Shown here piece after piece: positions 43,425 through 51,990 of a stretch of DNA of 64,000 nt. The DNA is from Symbioplanes lichenis (GTDB lineage: Bacteria > Actinomycetota > Actinomycetes > Mycobacteriales > Micromonosporaceae), in contig NZ_JAUZQD010000024.1 of NCBI RefSeq assembly GCF_030709675.1, forward strand, positions 1 through 64,000, given 5' to 3'. Position 1 is the first letter of the stretch. Each line of letters opens with the position of its first letter. The notes beneath the pieces were generated by a model. The model was given only the letters and a program-made list of their open reading frames with translations. It was not told the DNA's origin and did not search any database. A program made the translations under genes and the position numbers.

Positions 43425-43472
43425 ACACCATATATGGGCGTGCCGTCGGCGTCGCAACACCAGATGGTGTGT
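43425..43472 (-). promoter_or_regulatory. nrdAB promoter with two NrdR-like boxes
   Basis: Minus strand TTGCGA (43452-43457), 17 bases, TATATG (43429-43434). ACACCATATATGGGCG (from 43425) and ACACCAGATGGTGT (43457-43470) are 31 bp apart centre to centre, the spacing of paired NrdR boxes, and overlap -10 and -35. Confidence 0.65.
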
Positions 43473-43531
43473 CGCGCTGTGGTGCATCTCACCGGCTTCG
43501 CTTCACCTGGCCTCGCTTTGTCGGGCGCGGC

Positions 43532-44545
43532 TCACCGGCCGTGGCGGAAGCGGTCGCTGCGGCGGCGGGACCGGCGGGTGGCTGCGGCGACGGCGGCGCC
43601 GATGACGGCCACACCGCCCACGGGTACGGCGAGCCAGGCCGCCTTCGGCACCTCGAACCCGGCGGTCGTGGCGGGCGGGGCGGCGACGGTGCTCGGTGCG
43701 GTGCTCGGGGTGCGGCTCGGCGACGGGCTGGGCGAGGGCCGGTCGAGGTCCTTGCCGACGACGGACTTGATCCAGGGCAGGATGTTGTCGATGCGTCCCG
43801 CCGCGTCGGAGCCGGTGTGCGGGCACGACGGACCATGACTGACCACGCCCACCACGGTGGCCGTGCCGTCGGCGGCCTCGGTGAAGTAGGGCCCGCCGGA
43901 GTCGTGCTCGCAGGCGCTCGTGTTGCCGTGCGGCGACTTGCCCTCCATGCCGATCTCGATGTCGCTGATCGACGTGACCCGGAACGTGCCGGTCTGCATG
44001 CGCTGCGGCAGCTTCGTCGCGTTGCGGCTCGTGAAGCCGTAGCCGGTGAGCCGGACCGTCGTGCCCACCTTGGGCGCCTTGCGGGTCAGCACCATCGGGG
44101 TGACGTCGGTGACCGGCCGCGCGAGCTTCGCCAGGGCGACGTCGGCGCTCTTGTTCTGCTTGACCGCGACGATGTCGATCTCGTGGCCCTCGTCGGTGGT
44201 GAGATCGGCCCGGTTGATCACCGCGATCGTCTCCTCGGCCACCGTGCGCGAGACATGTTTGCCCGAGAAGGTTTTGAAACAGTGCCCGGCGGTGAGGATC
44301 CAGCTCGGCGAGATGAGCCCGCCGGAGCAGGCGCTGTCCCGGGTGCCGCCGTCCGCGGTCGGGATGCCGTTGTCGATGATCTTCACCGCGAACGGCCACT
44401 TGCCGACCGGCGCGTTCTGCCCGCGCGCGATCGCCCCGGCGGGCGCCGCGGGCAGGGCGACCAGCGCCGCGGTCACCATCAGGCCGGCGGCCACCACTCC
44501 CTTCCTGCCCGTGCGTGCGAGGTGCCGATGCTCAGGGTCGCTCAT
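43532..44545 (-). CDS. Membrane-tethered trypsin-like serine protease
   Basis: 337 residues: an N-terminal signal/anchor, a chymotrypsin fold with the triad in LTAGHC, SADVALAKL and CEHDSGGP, a Pro/Ser-rich linker, a C-terminal membrane helix and RRSRRR. It acts outside the membrane. Cysteines around the triad suggest disulfides. No inhibitor or substrate gene is adjacent. Confidence 0.9.
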   Translation of the reverse strand: MSDPEHRHLARTGRKGVVAAGLMVTAALVALPAAPAGAIARGQNAPVGKWPFAVKIIDNGIPTADGGTRDSACSGGLISPSWILTAGHCFKTFSGKHVSRTVAEETIAVINRADLTTDEGHEIDIVAVKQNKSADVALAKLARPVTDVTPMVLTRKAPKVGTTVRLTGYGFTSRNATKLPQRMQTGTFRVTSISDIEIGMEGKSPHGNTSACEHDSGGPYFTEAADGTATVVGVVSHGPSCPHTGSDAAGRIDNILPWIKSVVGKDLDRPSPSPSPSRTPSTAPSTVAAPPATTAGFEVPKAAWLAVPVGGVAVIGAAVAAATRRSRRRSDRFRHGR

Positions 44546-44690
44546 CCACTCATTCCCGACTGGTCCGGTGCCGCGCCAAGGTAGCCGCGGTGACTGCTCG
44601 GTCTCCAGATCACTCGACGCTCAGCCGCCGCCGATTCGTTGCATGGCCGGGACGATAATCGATCTTGTCGAGCCGGGGCGTCCCGCGCGG

Positions 44691-45224
44691 TCATGCCCCC
44701 GCGGTCAGCGGGCCGACGCTGTTGGGCAGGCCGGTGCCGGGCAGCGGCGCCGTGAGCTGCGTGATGGCGAGCCCCTCGGGCCACGCCGCGACCAGTGACA
44801 CGCCCGTGCCCGCCAGCCGCACCCGCATCCAGTCGGGCTCCCAGACGTCCTCGGCGCCGGGCAGCACCTGCACCCGTACGGTCGCGTGGGCCGAGTCGCC
44901 CGCACCCAGCACGACCTCACCGTGCGGGCCGGCGCCCGCCGGCACGTCGAAGGCCGCCGTGAACGCCTGCGACCTCGGCCCGGTGAGCCGCACCCCGAGC
45001 GGCCCCTCCACCCGGCACGCCGCGGACGCCGTGTTGGTGAGCGTCAGCCGCACCTCCTCGAACCAGGCGTCCTCGTCCCCGGTCATGCCGGCGTCCTCCC
45101 CGACGACCGCGAGCGCCCCCTCCGCGCACGGGCTCGCCGTCCCCGCCTCCGCCGTCGCGGCGTGCGCGATCGACCCGCTCGCCACCACAGCGATCCCCGC
45201 CACGACCATCGCCAGCACCCGCAT
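44691..45224 (-). CDS. Secreted DUF4232 protein
   Basis: 177 residues with a signal peptide (RVLAMVVAGIAVVASGSIAHA) and one DUF4232-like beta-sandwich (VRLTLTNTASAACRVEGPLGVRL). Function unknown. GAGGGG precedes the ATG; the longer frame upstream shows no homology. Divergent from the GH39-like gene across 137 bp. Confidence 0.75.
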   Translation of the reverse strand: MRVLAMVVAGIAVVASGSIAHAATAEAGTASPCAEGALAVVGEDAGMTGDEDAWFEEVRLTLTNTASAACRVEGPLGVRLTGPRSQAFTAAFDVPAGAGPHGEVVLGAGDSAHATVRVQVLPGAEDVWEPDWMRVRLAGTGVSLVAAWPEGLAITQLTAPLPGTGLPNSVGPLTAGA

Positions 45225-45349
45225 GACCTGAGCCCCTCGTCCCGGCCGGACCGTCGTGGTCCGGCGCACAGGAAAGACGGTATTGAGATCACGAGCGCGA
45301 CTGCTCACGGATTCGTGCCACGTGCACCCACAGCCAAGATCGAAGTTGG

Positions 45350-45355
45350 TACCTT
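45350..45355 (+). promoter_or_regulatory. -10 box of a leaderless promoter (GH39-like gene)
   Basis: TACCTT, six bases, then ATG 45362. Confidence 0.55.
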
Positions 45356-45361
45356 CGCGCG

Positions 45362-47599
45362 ATGTCCATCTTCGAGAATGCGGGTCGCCGGGTCGTGGCC
45401 GCGGCGGCCGCCGCGACCGTGGTGACCGGCTTGTCACTGACGACTGTCAGCGCCCGACCGGCGCTGGCGGCCACGACGACGATCAGCGTGAACGCCGCCG
45501 CCGACCCGGTGGGCGAGCTGAACAATCCCGCCTGGTACCAGAACTTCTCCGAGCTCGGGGAGCGGGATCTGGCCCGGGTGGACGAGCTCGCGCCCCGGGT
45601 GGGCCGGGGCTGGGGCAACGTGACCTGGTACTACGACGAGACCAAGGACACGTACTCCTTCAACAACAAGACGTTCGACCAGGCGGCGGGCTACGCCGAC
45701 CGCATGCTGATCAACTTCGGGCAGTGCGACCAGGTGCTCATGACGCTGCAGGCGCCGGCCAAGTGCCGGGAGGTGCTCAAGACCGGGATCCGGGACCGCA
45801 AGCTGCGCTATCCGGGGCTGCAGTACATCGAGTTCTTCAACGAGCCGGACAAGATCTGGGACCCGTCGCCGCCCGAGACCGACACGAGGCTGCCGGTCGG
45901 CGACTACTACAAGTGGTACCAGATCGGTTACTCGATCATCAACGAGGTCAACGCCGAGCTGGATCCGGGGCTCAAGCTGCGGATCGGCGGGCCGGCGGCG
46001 TACGAGTTCGACGCGCGGTACCTGCAGGACTTCATCAACCTCTACCAGGCCGACACCAACCCGGCCAAGCGCCTCGACTTCGTGTCGTTCCACGACTACT
46101 CGCACGACGCCAACCCCAGCGCGGTCCAGGGTCAGAAGGCGCAGGTCCAGTCCTGGCTCGGCAGCACGACCACGCCCGTCTTCGTCACGGAGTACGGGAT
46201 CTTCGCCGGTGACCAGTCGGTGGGCCCGGTCGAGCAGGACCAGGTGATCCACGCGGCCGCCATGGCGACGCTCGGCAACTACTACGTCCAGGGCGGCATG
46301 GACATGCCGATGCACTGGGTCTACGAGCACAACAACCCGCGCAAGTCCATGTTCAACAATGCCGTGGACGGCGCGGTCTTCCCGTACTACAACGTCGTCA
46401 AGATGCAGACGATGCTGAAGAAGAACCGGCTCGCGACGCCCGGGACGGCCCCGGCCAACGGCATCGGCGTCAACACGCTGGCGACCCGGGACGAGTCCGG
46501 CGTCGCGCTGATGACCACGAACTACCAGTACACCGGCACCGCGAGCAACACGGTGCAGCTCAGCGTCACGCTGCCCCCGGCGACGTTCAACGGCCGCCAG
46601 GTACGCGTCCAGCGCTACCTGGTCGACGCGACGCACAGCAACTGGAACGTCACCAAGTCCGGCGGCGAGCTGGAGAAGGTCGAGGACTACGTGCTTCCCG
46701 CGGGCACCACAGCGGCCCCCGCGTCGTACACGCTCAGCCCCAACGCCGTGTCGCTCGTGGTGCTGTCGCCGATCACGTCCGTCGAGGCGGAGGACGTCAC
46801 CCCGGTCACGTCGGCCGGCGACCCCGCCTGGGACATCACCGACCCGGCGGCGAGCAAGGGCCTGCTCAGCCTCTTCGAGCCGGACGCGGTGGGCGACCAG
46901 GCGTCGTACACCCTGCGCGTGCCGGCGGCCGGCCCGCACCGCGTACGCCTGCGGATGAAGCACGCCCCCGCCCGCGGCGTCACCCAGGTCGCGATCAATG
47001 GCACCCCGATCGGCGCCCCGATCGACCTCTACTCCACCGGCTACTCGTTCACGGACCACGATCTCGGCGTCCGTACCCTGCGGGCCGGCGACAACACCGT
47101 CTCCTTCACCGTGACCGCGCCGGGGGCCGAGGGCAGCCACAGCATCGGCGTCGACACCTTCGTCCTGGAACCGCAGTACGGCTTCCGCGTCGAGGCGGAG
47201 AACCGGGTACCGGTGAGCCCGACCGGCCACCAGGTGCTGGTGCTCGCCGAGGACGCCGCCAGCGCGAAGGGCTACGTCACCGCGGGCTTCACCGCCGTGG
47301 GCAACGCCGTCCGCTACCGCTTCACCGTCCCGGTCGCCGGTCGCTACAAGCTCACCACCGGCGTCAAGATGTTCCCGAACCGCGGCATCTGCCAGTGGTC
47401 GTCGGACGGCGCCGCGATCGGCACCCCCAAGGACCATTACGCGGTCAGCCCGGCCTACGGCCCGCAGGAGGTCGGCGTGCTCGACCTGCACGGGCCCGGC
47501 CCGGTCGAGCTGACCTGCACGGTCACCGGCAAGAACGCGGCGAGCAGCGGCTACCACCACGGCATGGACTACTTCGAGTTCGTCCCCGCCGACACCTGA
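45362..47599 (+). CDS. Secreted GH39-like glycoside hydrolase with two C-terminal CBM-like domains
   Basis: 745 residues: signal peptide to about 37, a clan GH-A barrel (about 40-350) with the acid/base glutamate in EFFNEPDKIW and the nucleophile glutamate in VFVTEYGIF, a beta domain, then two beta-sandwich modules (about 475-610 and 615-745) of CBM6/CBM35 type, each ending in a VDTFVLEP- or MDYFEFVP-like strand. The substrate may be a xylo- or uronate-containing polysaccharide; the family allows several. No operon partners. Confidence 0.8.
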   Translation: MSIFENAGRRVVAAAAAATVVTGLSLTTVSARPALAATTTISVNAAADPVGELNNPAWYQNFSELGERDLARVDELAPRVGRGWGNVTWYYDETKDTYSFNNKTFDQAAGYADRMLINFGQCDQVLMTLQAPAKCREVLKTGIRDRKLRYPGLQYIEFFNEPDKIWDPSPPETDTRLPVGDYYKWYQIGYSIINEVNAELDPGLKLRIGGPAAYEFDARYLQDFINLYQADTNPAKRLDFVSFHDYSHDANPSAVQGQKAQVQSWLGSTTTPVFVTEYGIFAGDQSVGPVEQDQVIHAAAMATLGNYYVQGGMDMPMHWVYEHNNPRKSMFNNAVDGAVFPYYNVVKMQTMLKKNRLATPGTAPANGIGVNTLATRDESGVALMTTNYQYTGTASNTVQLSVTLPPATFNGRQVRVQRYLVDATHSNWNVTKSGGELEKVEDYVLPAGTTAAPASYTLSPNAVSLVVLSPITSVEAEDVTPVTSAGDPAWDITDPAASKGLLSLFEPDAVGDQASYTLRVPAAGPHRVRLRMKHAPARGVTQVAINGTPIGAPIDLYSTGYSFTDHDLGVRTLRAGDNTVSFTVTAPGAEGSHSIGVDTFVLEPQYGFRVEAENRVPVSPTGHQVLVLAEDAASAKGYVTAGFTAVGNAVRYRFTVPVAGRYKLTTGVKMFPNRGICQWSSDGAAIGTPKDHYAVSPAYGPQEVGVLDLHGPGPVELTCTVTGKNAASSGYHHGMDYFEFVPADT

Positions 47600-47641
47600 T
47601 CCTCGCCGTCCCCGCCCTGCTGCCGTGCTCGCCACGGCCGG

Positions 47642-48178
47642 TCAGGCCGGGGGCGTCCAGGTCCGGAACCGCCGGAGGACCGCAGCCACCGCACCCGGAT
47701 CGGTGAGCTGGTGCAAGTGCCCGCCCGGGACCTCGGCGACAGTCCAGCCGCGGTCCCGGGCGTCCCGGGCCACGGCGTCGTACGGCGGCCCGAACACCAG
47801 GTACCCGCACGGCCGGTCGTCCCAGCCGGCCGGCGCGGGGATCCGCTGCTCGTAGTAGCTCACGGGCAGGCGCGGCTGCTCCGCCTCGACCGCCGCCCGC
47901 GTCTCGGCGTCGGGAAACAAGCGAGTGACGTCGGCCTCCGGCCACCACGTCGTCCACGCCGGCACCCAGAGCCCGGCGTTGCTGTGGGCGACGAGCACGA
48001 TTGGCTGCTCCCCGGGCAGATGGGCGAGCGCCGCGTTGACCGTGGCGGCCAGGTCCTCCCCGGCGATCAGCGTGGGCATCACCACCGTGGCGCCGGCGGC
48101 GGTCAGCTCCGCCGCCACGGGCGCCCAGGTGCGCGGGCCGAGCAGGAGACTGTGCAGGAGCACGAAGGCCGGTTCCAC
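47642..48178 (-). CDS. Small alpha/beta-hydrolase
   Basis: 178 residues. FVLLHSLLLGPRTW forms the oxyanion region, VLVAHSNAG the nucleophile elbow, and the histidine near the end (EVPGGHLHQLTDP) completes the triad. Shorter than typical (no cap domain). GTG 48178 chosen; only 25 bp separate it from the divergent CGNR regulator, which may control it. Confidence 0.75.
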   Translation of the reverse strand: MEPAFVLLHSLLLGPRTWAPVAAELTAAGATVVMPTLIAGEDLAATVNAALAHLPGEQPIVLVAHSNAGLWVPAWTTWWPEADVTRLFPDAETRAAVEAEQPRLPVSYYEQRIPAPAGWDDRPCGYLVFGPPYDAVARDARDRGWTVAEVPGGHLHQLTDPGAVAAVLRRFRTWTPPA

Positions 48179-48191
48179 GGACCCATCGTGG

Positions 48192-48197
48192 TGTAAT
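48192..48197 (+). promoter_or_regulatory. -10 box of a leaderless promoter (CGNR gene)
   Basis: TGTAAT, six bases, then GTG 48204. Confidence 0.45.
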
Positions 48198-48203
48198 TCC
48201 CGT

Positions 48204-48722
48204 GTGCAGCTCAACCCTTACGGCGCCGACGCCGTGCGGCTGGCGGTCGCGCTGGCCAACGAGCGGCCGGCGACGCCCGAAGCGCTGGCCGAGCGGTGCC
48301 GCGCGGCCGGGCTGCTGCTGGACGGCCCGCCGGGCGAGGACGATCTGATCCACGTGAAGTCCATGCTGGACGACTGGGAAGCGGTCGTCGACGCCGGCGA
48401 CGACGAGACGCGCGCCGCGCGGTTGAACGCGATGCTGGCGGCGGCCGCGGCCTACCCCCGGCTGACCAGCCACGGCGGCGGCTGGCATCTGCACTATCGC
48501 GACGAGGGCCGGCCGCTCGGGGCCGTACTCCATGCGCTCGTCGCCGTGGGCACGGCCTTTCACCTGGCCGGGCGCGGGATGCACCGGCTGCGGCGCTGCG
48601 CGGCCGGCAACTGCTCGCTGATCCTCGCCGACCTTTCGCGGACGGGCCGGCAGCGCTACTGCTCGACGCGCTGCGCCAACCGTGACGCCGTCCGCCGGCA
48701 CCGCAGCCGCCGGGCCCTTTGA
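48204..48722 (+). CDS. CGNR zinc-finger (ABATE-type) regulator
   Basis: 172 residues: an N-terminal ABATE-like sensor region and a C-terminal zinc finger LRRCAAGNCSLILADLSRTGRQ...YCSTRCANRDAVRRHR, a CGNR motif with Ala for Gly. Family members are actinobacterial transcription factors. It is divergent from the small alpha/beta-hydrolase, the most likely target. Confidence 0.82.
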   Translation: MQLNPYGADAVRLAVALANERPATPEALAERCRAAGLLLDGPPGEDDLIHVKSMLDDWEAVVDAGDDETRAARLNAMLAAAAAYPRLTSHGGGWHLHYRDEGRPLGAVLHALVAVGTAFHLAGRGMHRLRRCAAGNCSLILADLSRTGRQRYCSTRCANRDAVRRHRSRRAL

Positions 48723-48751
48723 TCTGACCTTTTGCCGGGCCGGAAACCGCG

Positions 48752-48777
48752 GGAACCGGGCGGCCGCGCGGGGCGAC
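48752..48777 (+). promoter_or_regulatory. SigC-type ECF promoter (PepSY gene)
   Basis: GGAAC (48752-48756), 17 bases, CGAC (48774-48777), nine bases, ATG 48787. Confidence 0.7.
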
Positions 48778-48786
48778 CTATGCAGC

Positions 48787-50223
48787 ATGACTGCGACCGT
48801 GCAAGCCACCTCCGCTCCCCCGGCGCCGCCGTCCCGGCGCGGCTTCGGGCCCCTGCTGCTCCGGCTGCACTTCTACGCCGGCCTCGTCGTCGCGCCGTTC
48901 ATCCTGGTCGCGGCGCTGACCGGGCTGGCGTACGCGTTCACCCCGCAGATCGAGCGGGCCGTCTACGCCGACGAGCTCGTCGTCACGCCGGGCGGCGCGC
49001 CCCGGGCGCTGTCGGAGCAGATCGCCGCGGCGCGGGTCACGCATCCCGAGGGGACGGTCGCCGCGGTGCGGCCCGGGACCGGGGACACGGCCACCCAGGT
49101 CGACTTCACGGCGGCGGGACTGGACGAGGAGCACAAGCACACGGTGTACGTGAACCAGTACACCGCCACGGTCACCGGTCAGCTGACCACGTGGTGGGCG
49201 GCCACCCCCGTCCGCACGTGGTTCGACGACCTGCACACGAATCTCAACCTTGGCCCGATCGGCCTCTACTACTCGGAGTTCGCCGCCAGCTGGCTGTGGG
49301 TCGTCGTGCTGGGCGGCGTGGTCCTGTGGTGGCGGCGTCAGCGGGGCCGGCGCAGCGCCCGCAAGCTGCTCGCCCCGGATCTCGCCGCGAGGAAGGGCGT
49401 CCGGCGCACCCGCAGCTTCCATGCTTCCCTGGGCCTGTGGCTGTCGGTCGGTCTGCTGTTCCTGTCGGCCACCGGGCTGACCTGGTCGGAGTACGCGGGC
49501 GCCAACTTCGGCCAGCTCGTCGACGGCCTGCACGGCAGCCGGCCTGCCGTGTCCACCGCGCTCGCCGCTCCGGCCGTGGCCCCGGCGACCGGGGAGCACG
49601 CCGAGCACGGGGGCGGCGCACCGGCGGGGGCGGCGACCGTCGACCCGGCTGCCATCGACCGGGTCATGCGGACGGCGACGGAGAACGGCATCGGCGGCCG
49701 GCTCACGGTCACCCCGCCCGCCGACGCCGGTACGGCCTGGACCGTCACCGAGGAGGACGCGCGCTGGCCGGTCGGGCGCGACAGCATCGCCGTCGACGGG
49801 ACCACCGGCGCGATCAGCGACCGGATCGACTTCGCGGGGTGGCCGGTCATGGCCAAGCTCACGCAGTGGGGCATCTACGCGCACATGGGCGACCTCTTCG
49901 GACCGGCCAACCAGATCGTGCTCGCCGCGCTCGCGCTGGGCCTGATCACGGTGATCGTCTGGGGCTACCGGATGTGGTGGCAGCGCCGGCCCACCCGTTC
50001 CGGTCGCCGGGCCCCGGTCGGGTCTGCGCCCGCGCGCGGCGCCTGGCAGCAGCTGCCCGCCTGGGCCATCGTCGTGGGGGTGCCCGTGGTCTTCGCCATC
50101 GGCTGGTTCCTGCCGCTGTTCGGGCTGCCGCTGGCCGTCTTCCTGCTGGTCGACGTCCTGGTGGGCGCGCTCCGCAAGCGCAAGCCGCCCGTCCCGGTCT
50201 CCCCGGCGCCGGCCGGGAGCTGA
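48787..50223 (+). CDS. PepSY-domain membrane protein
   Basis: 478 residues with about four to five membrane helices and two extracytoplasmic PepSY domains. LHFYAGLVVAPFILVAALTGLAYAF and SFHASLGLWLSVGLLFLSATGL carry the conserved histidines of the iron/copper-linked PepSY_TM family (heme- or metal-reductase-like). The periplasmic loop has HAEHGGG, a possible metal site. It shares the SigC-type promoter of the neighbouring copper genes, so a role in metal reduction or delivery is inferred. Start ATG 48787 fits the promoter. Confidence 0.85.
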   Translation: MTATVQATSAPPAPPSRRGFGPLLLRLHFYAGLVVAPFILVAALTGLAYAFTPQIERAVYADELVVTPGGAPRALSEQIAAARVTHPEGTVAAVRPGTGDTATQVDFTAAGLDEEHKHTVYVNQYTATVTGQLTTWWAATPVRTWFDDLHTNLNLGPIGLYYSEFAASWLWVVVLGGVVLWWRRQRGRRSARKLLAPDLAARKGVRRTRSFHASLGLWLSVGLLFLSATGLTWSEYAGANFGQLVDGLHGSRPAVSTALAAPAVAPATGEHAEHGGGAPAGAATVDPAAIDRVMRTATENGIGGRLTVTPPADAGTAWTVTEEDARWPVGRDSIAVDGTTGAISDRIDFAGWPVMAKLTQWGIYAHMGDLFGPANQIVLAALALGLITVIVWGYRMWWQRRPTRSGRRAPVGSAPARGAWQQLPAWAIVVGVPVVFAIGWFLPLFGLPLAVFLLVDVLVGALRKRKPPVPVSPAPAGS

Positions 50224-50245
50224 GCGCTCCCGGCCGGCCGGAAAG

Positions 50246-51415
50246 TCAGCCCAGGAGGTGCTCACCGATCCAACCGCCCTCGGCGCACCCCGGCGGCACC
50301 GCGAACACCGCGGAGCCGATCGGGGTGATCCACTCGTTGAGCAGGTCCTTGTCGGCCAGGCGCTGCTGGATGGGCACGAACTGCCCGGCGATGTCCCGCT
50401 GGTACGCCGCGAAGATCAGGCCCGCGTCCGGCTGCCCGAGCGCGTCCGGGGCGCCGTCGTAGTTGTACGGCCGGCGCAGGATCTTGCGGGCCGGGTCCTC
50501 GACGCGGGCCCGGGTGACGTGCGAGAAGTCCGGCATCTTGGGCAGCCCCGAGTCGTCGAGCGCCGCGAAGTCGGGCTTGTCGTGCTCGTTCGTGCCGCTC
50601 AGCGGGGCGCCGGAGTCCAGGCGGCGGCCGACGGCGTTCTCCTTGTCGGCCACGGCCAGCAGGTCCCACTTCTCGATCTCGGCCCGCATCCGCCGCACGA
50701 CCAGCTGCGTCGAGCCGTCCGGGTTCCACACCGCCGGGTCGATCTCGGCGCCGCGCGGGTTGGCCGTGCCGTCGAGCTGACCGAGCACATTGCGCTGGGT
50801 GTGCTCGGGCGCCTGGACGCCCGGGCTGCGCCGGAAGCCCTGCTGCACCCAGCGCACCGCCGCGAACGGCCGGGCGTCCTTGATGAGCATGCGCTGGGTG
50901 TGCGCGACCGTCAGCGGGTCGTCGGCGCAGATCTGCAGCAGCAGGTCGCCACCGGACCACTGCTTCTGCAGCCGGTCGATGGAGAACCTGGGCAGATCGG
51001 CGACCGGGGACTTCGCGGCCGCCCGGGCATAGAGGCCGGGTCCGAAGCCGAACGTCACGGTCAGCCGGGCCGGCAGCGCCGCCAGGGTGGCGTCCGTGTC
51101 ACCGAGCGCCGGGGTGCCCCGGGTGAGACGGGCGGCGTCGTCGGACAGCAGGCGCATCATGCGGCCCAGGGCCCGCTTGTCCGTGCCGGCGGCGAGGGTG
51201 AACGCGACGAACGCGGCGTGCGCGGGCGGGTCCTCGGCCACCCCGGCCTGCCTCGGGCCGTGGAACGGGACGGTGGCCGTACCCGTGTCGGAGGCGGTCG
51301 TGGCCGCGACCGGGACCGGCGTCTCCGGGCGGGTCGCGGCGACCACCGTGGCCCCCGCGACCGCACCCAGCCCGGCCACCGCGCCCCCGGTGAGGATGCG
51401 GCGGCGCGACGTCAC
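50246..51415 (-). CDS. Tat-exported DyP-type peroxidase (DtpA/EfeB-like)
   Basis: 389 residues: a twin-arginine leader SRRRILTGGAVAGLGAV, then the DyP fold with the GxxDG motif in GQLDGTANPRG (distal Asp), the heme-ligand histidine in DFSHVTRAR, and an arginine near PARKILRRPYNYD. Oxidises heme or dyes with peroxide. GTG start overlapping the stop of the copper chaperone by four bases, hence translationally coupled. The same pair occurs in the Streptomyces lividans ecuC-dtpA operon, which feeds copper enzymes. Confidence 0.93.
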   Translation of the reverse strand: MTSRRRILTGGAVAGLGAVAGATVVAATRPETPVPVAATTASDTGTATVPFHGPRQAGVAEDPPAHAAFVAFTLAAGTDKRALGRMMRLLSDDAARLTRGTPALGDTDATLAALPARLTVTFGFGPGLYARAAAKSPVADLPRFSIDRLQKQWSGGDLLLQICADDPLTVAHTQRMLIKDARPFAAVRWVQQGFRRSPGVQAPEHTQRNVLGQLDGTANPRGAEIDPAVWNPDGSTQLVVRRMRAEIEKWDLLAVADKENAVGRRLDSGAPLSGTNEHDKPDFAALDDSGLPKMPDFSHVTRARVEDPARKILRRPYNYDGAPDALGQPDAGLIFAAYQRDIAGQFVPIQQRLADKDLLNEWITPIGSAVFAVPPGCAEGGWIGEHLLG

Positions 51416-51948
51416 GGCGCCATGCTCCCCATCGGCATGGCCGGGGCCGACGGGGCGTAGCTCTCGCCGGCGCCCGCGAACGGCTTGGCCACCGCGGTGA
51501 AGGGCACCGTCGTGCCGTCGGCCAGCTTGAGCGTGAACGACACCTCGTCGCCGGCCTCGATCGCCGCGGCCGGCTTCATGAGCATCAGGTGGTCACCGCC
51601 CGGGCCCAGCTCGTGGGTGCCGTGCGCCTTGACGACGAAGCCGCCTTCCTTGGGCCGCATCACCATCTGGCCGTCCTGCATGGCCATCTCGTGCAGCTCC
51701 ATGGGCGAGGCCGGGGACTCCACGCCGACGACGGTGACGTCCGCGCCGGTGTCATTGGTCAGCACGCCGAACGCGGCGGTCATGGTGCCGGCGGTGGCCG
51801 CCTTCACCCACGGGTCCTTGATGGTGAGCGTCGTGGCGGCCGAGGGGGCCGGCGTCGCCGCGGCGTCGGCGGAGCCGGTGTCGGAACCGCAGCCGGTGAG
51901 CCCCCAGGTGGCGAGGACCACGGCCGCGAGGGTCAAAGTGTTTCGCAT
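51412..51948 (-). CDS. PCu(A)C copper chaperone lipoprotein (ECuC-like)
   Basis: 178 residues. The signal peptide ends in the lipobox LTGC. The mature part carries the copper-binding pattern H-x-M...M...H-x-M: ELHEMAM, GQMVMRP, GGDHLMLM. Binds Cu(I) outside the membrane and loads cytochrome oxidase or other copper enzymes. A Met-rich tail (SAPAMPMGSMAP) may be an extra copper site. First gene of a two-gene operon with the DyP peroxidase, under a SigC-type promoter. Confidence 0.93.
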   Translation of the reverse strand: MRNTLTLAAVVLATWGLTGCGSDTGSADAAATPAPSAATTLTIKDPWVKAATAGTMTAAFGVLTNDTGADVTVVGVESPASPMELHEMAMQDGQMVMRPKEGGFVVKAHGTHELGPGGDHLMLMKPAAAIEAGDEVSFTLKLADGTTVPFTAVAKPFAGAGESYAPSAPAMPMGSMAP

Positions 51949-51957
51949 GCAGGTTTC

Positions 51958-51983
51958 GTCGGGCCGGGCGCGGGAGTAGTTCC
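51958..51983 (-). promoter_or_regulatory. SigC-type ECF promoter (PCu(A)C-DyP operon)
   Basis: Minus strand GGAAC (51979-51983), 17 bases, CGAC (51958-51961), nine bases, ATG 51948. Confidence 0.72.
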
Positions 51984-51990
51984 CGCGAGA

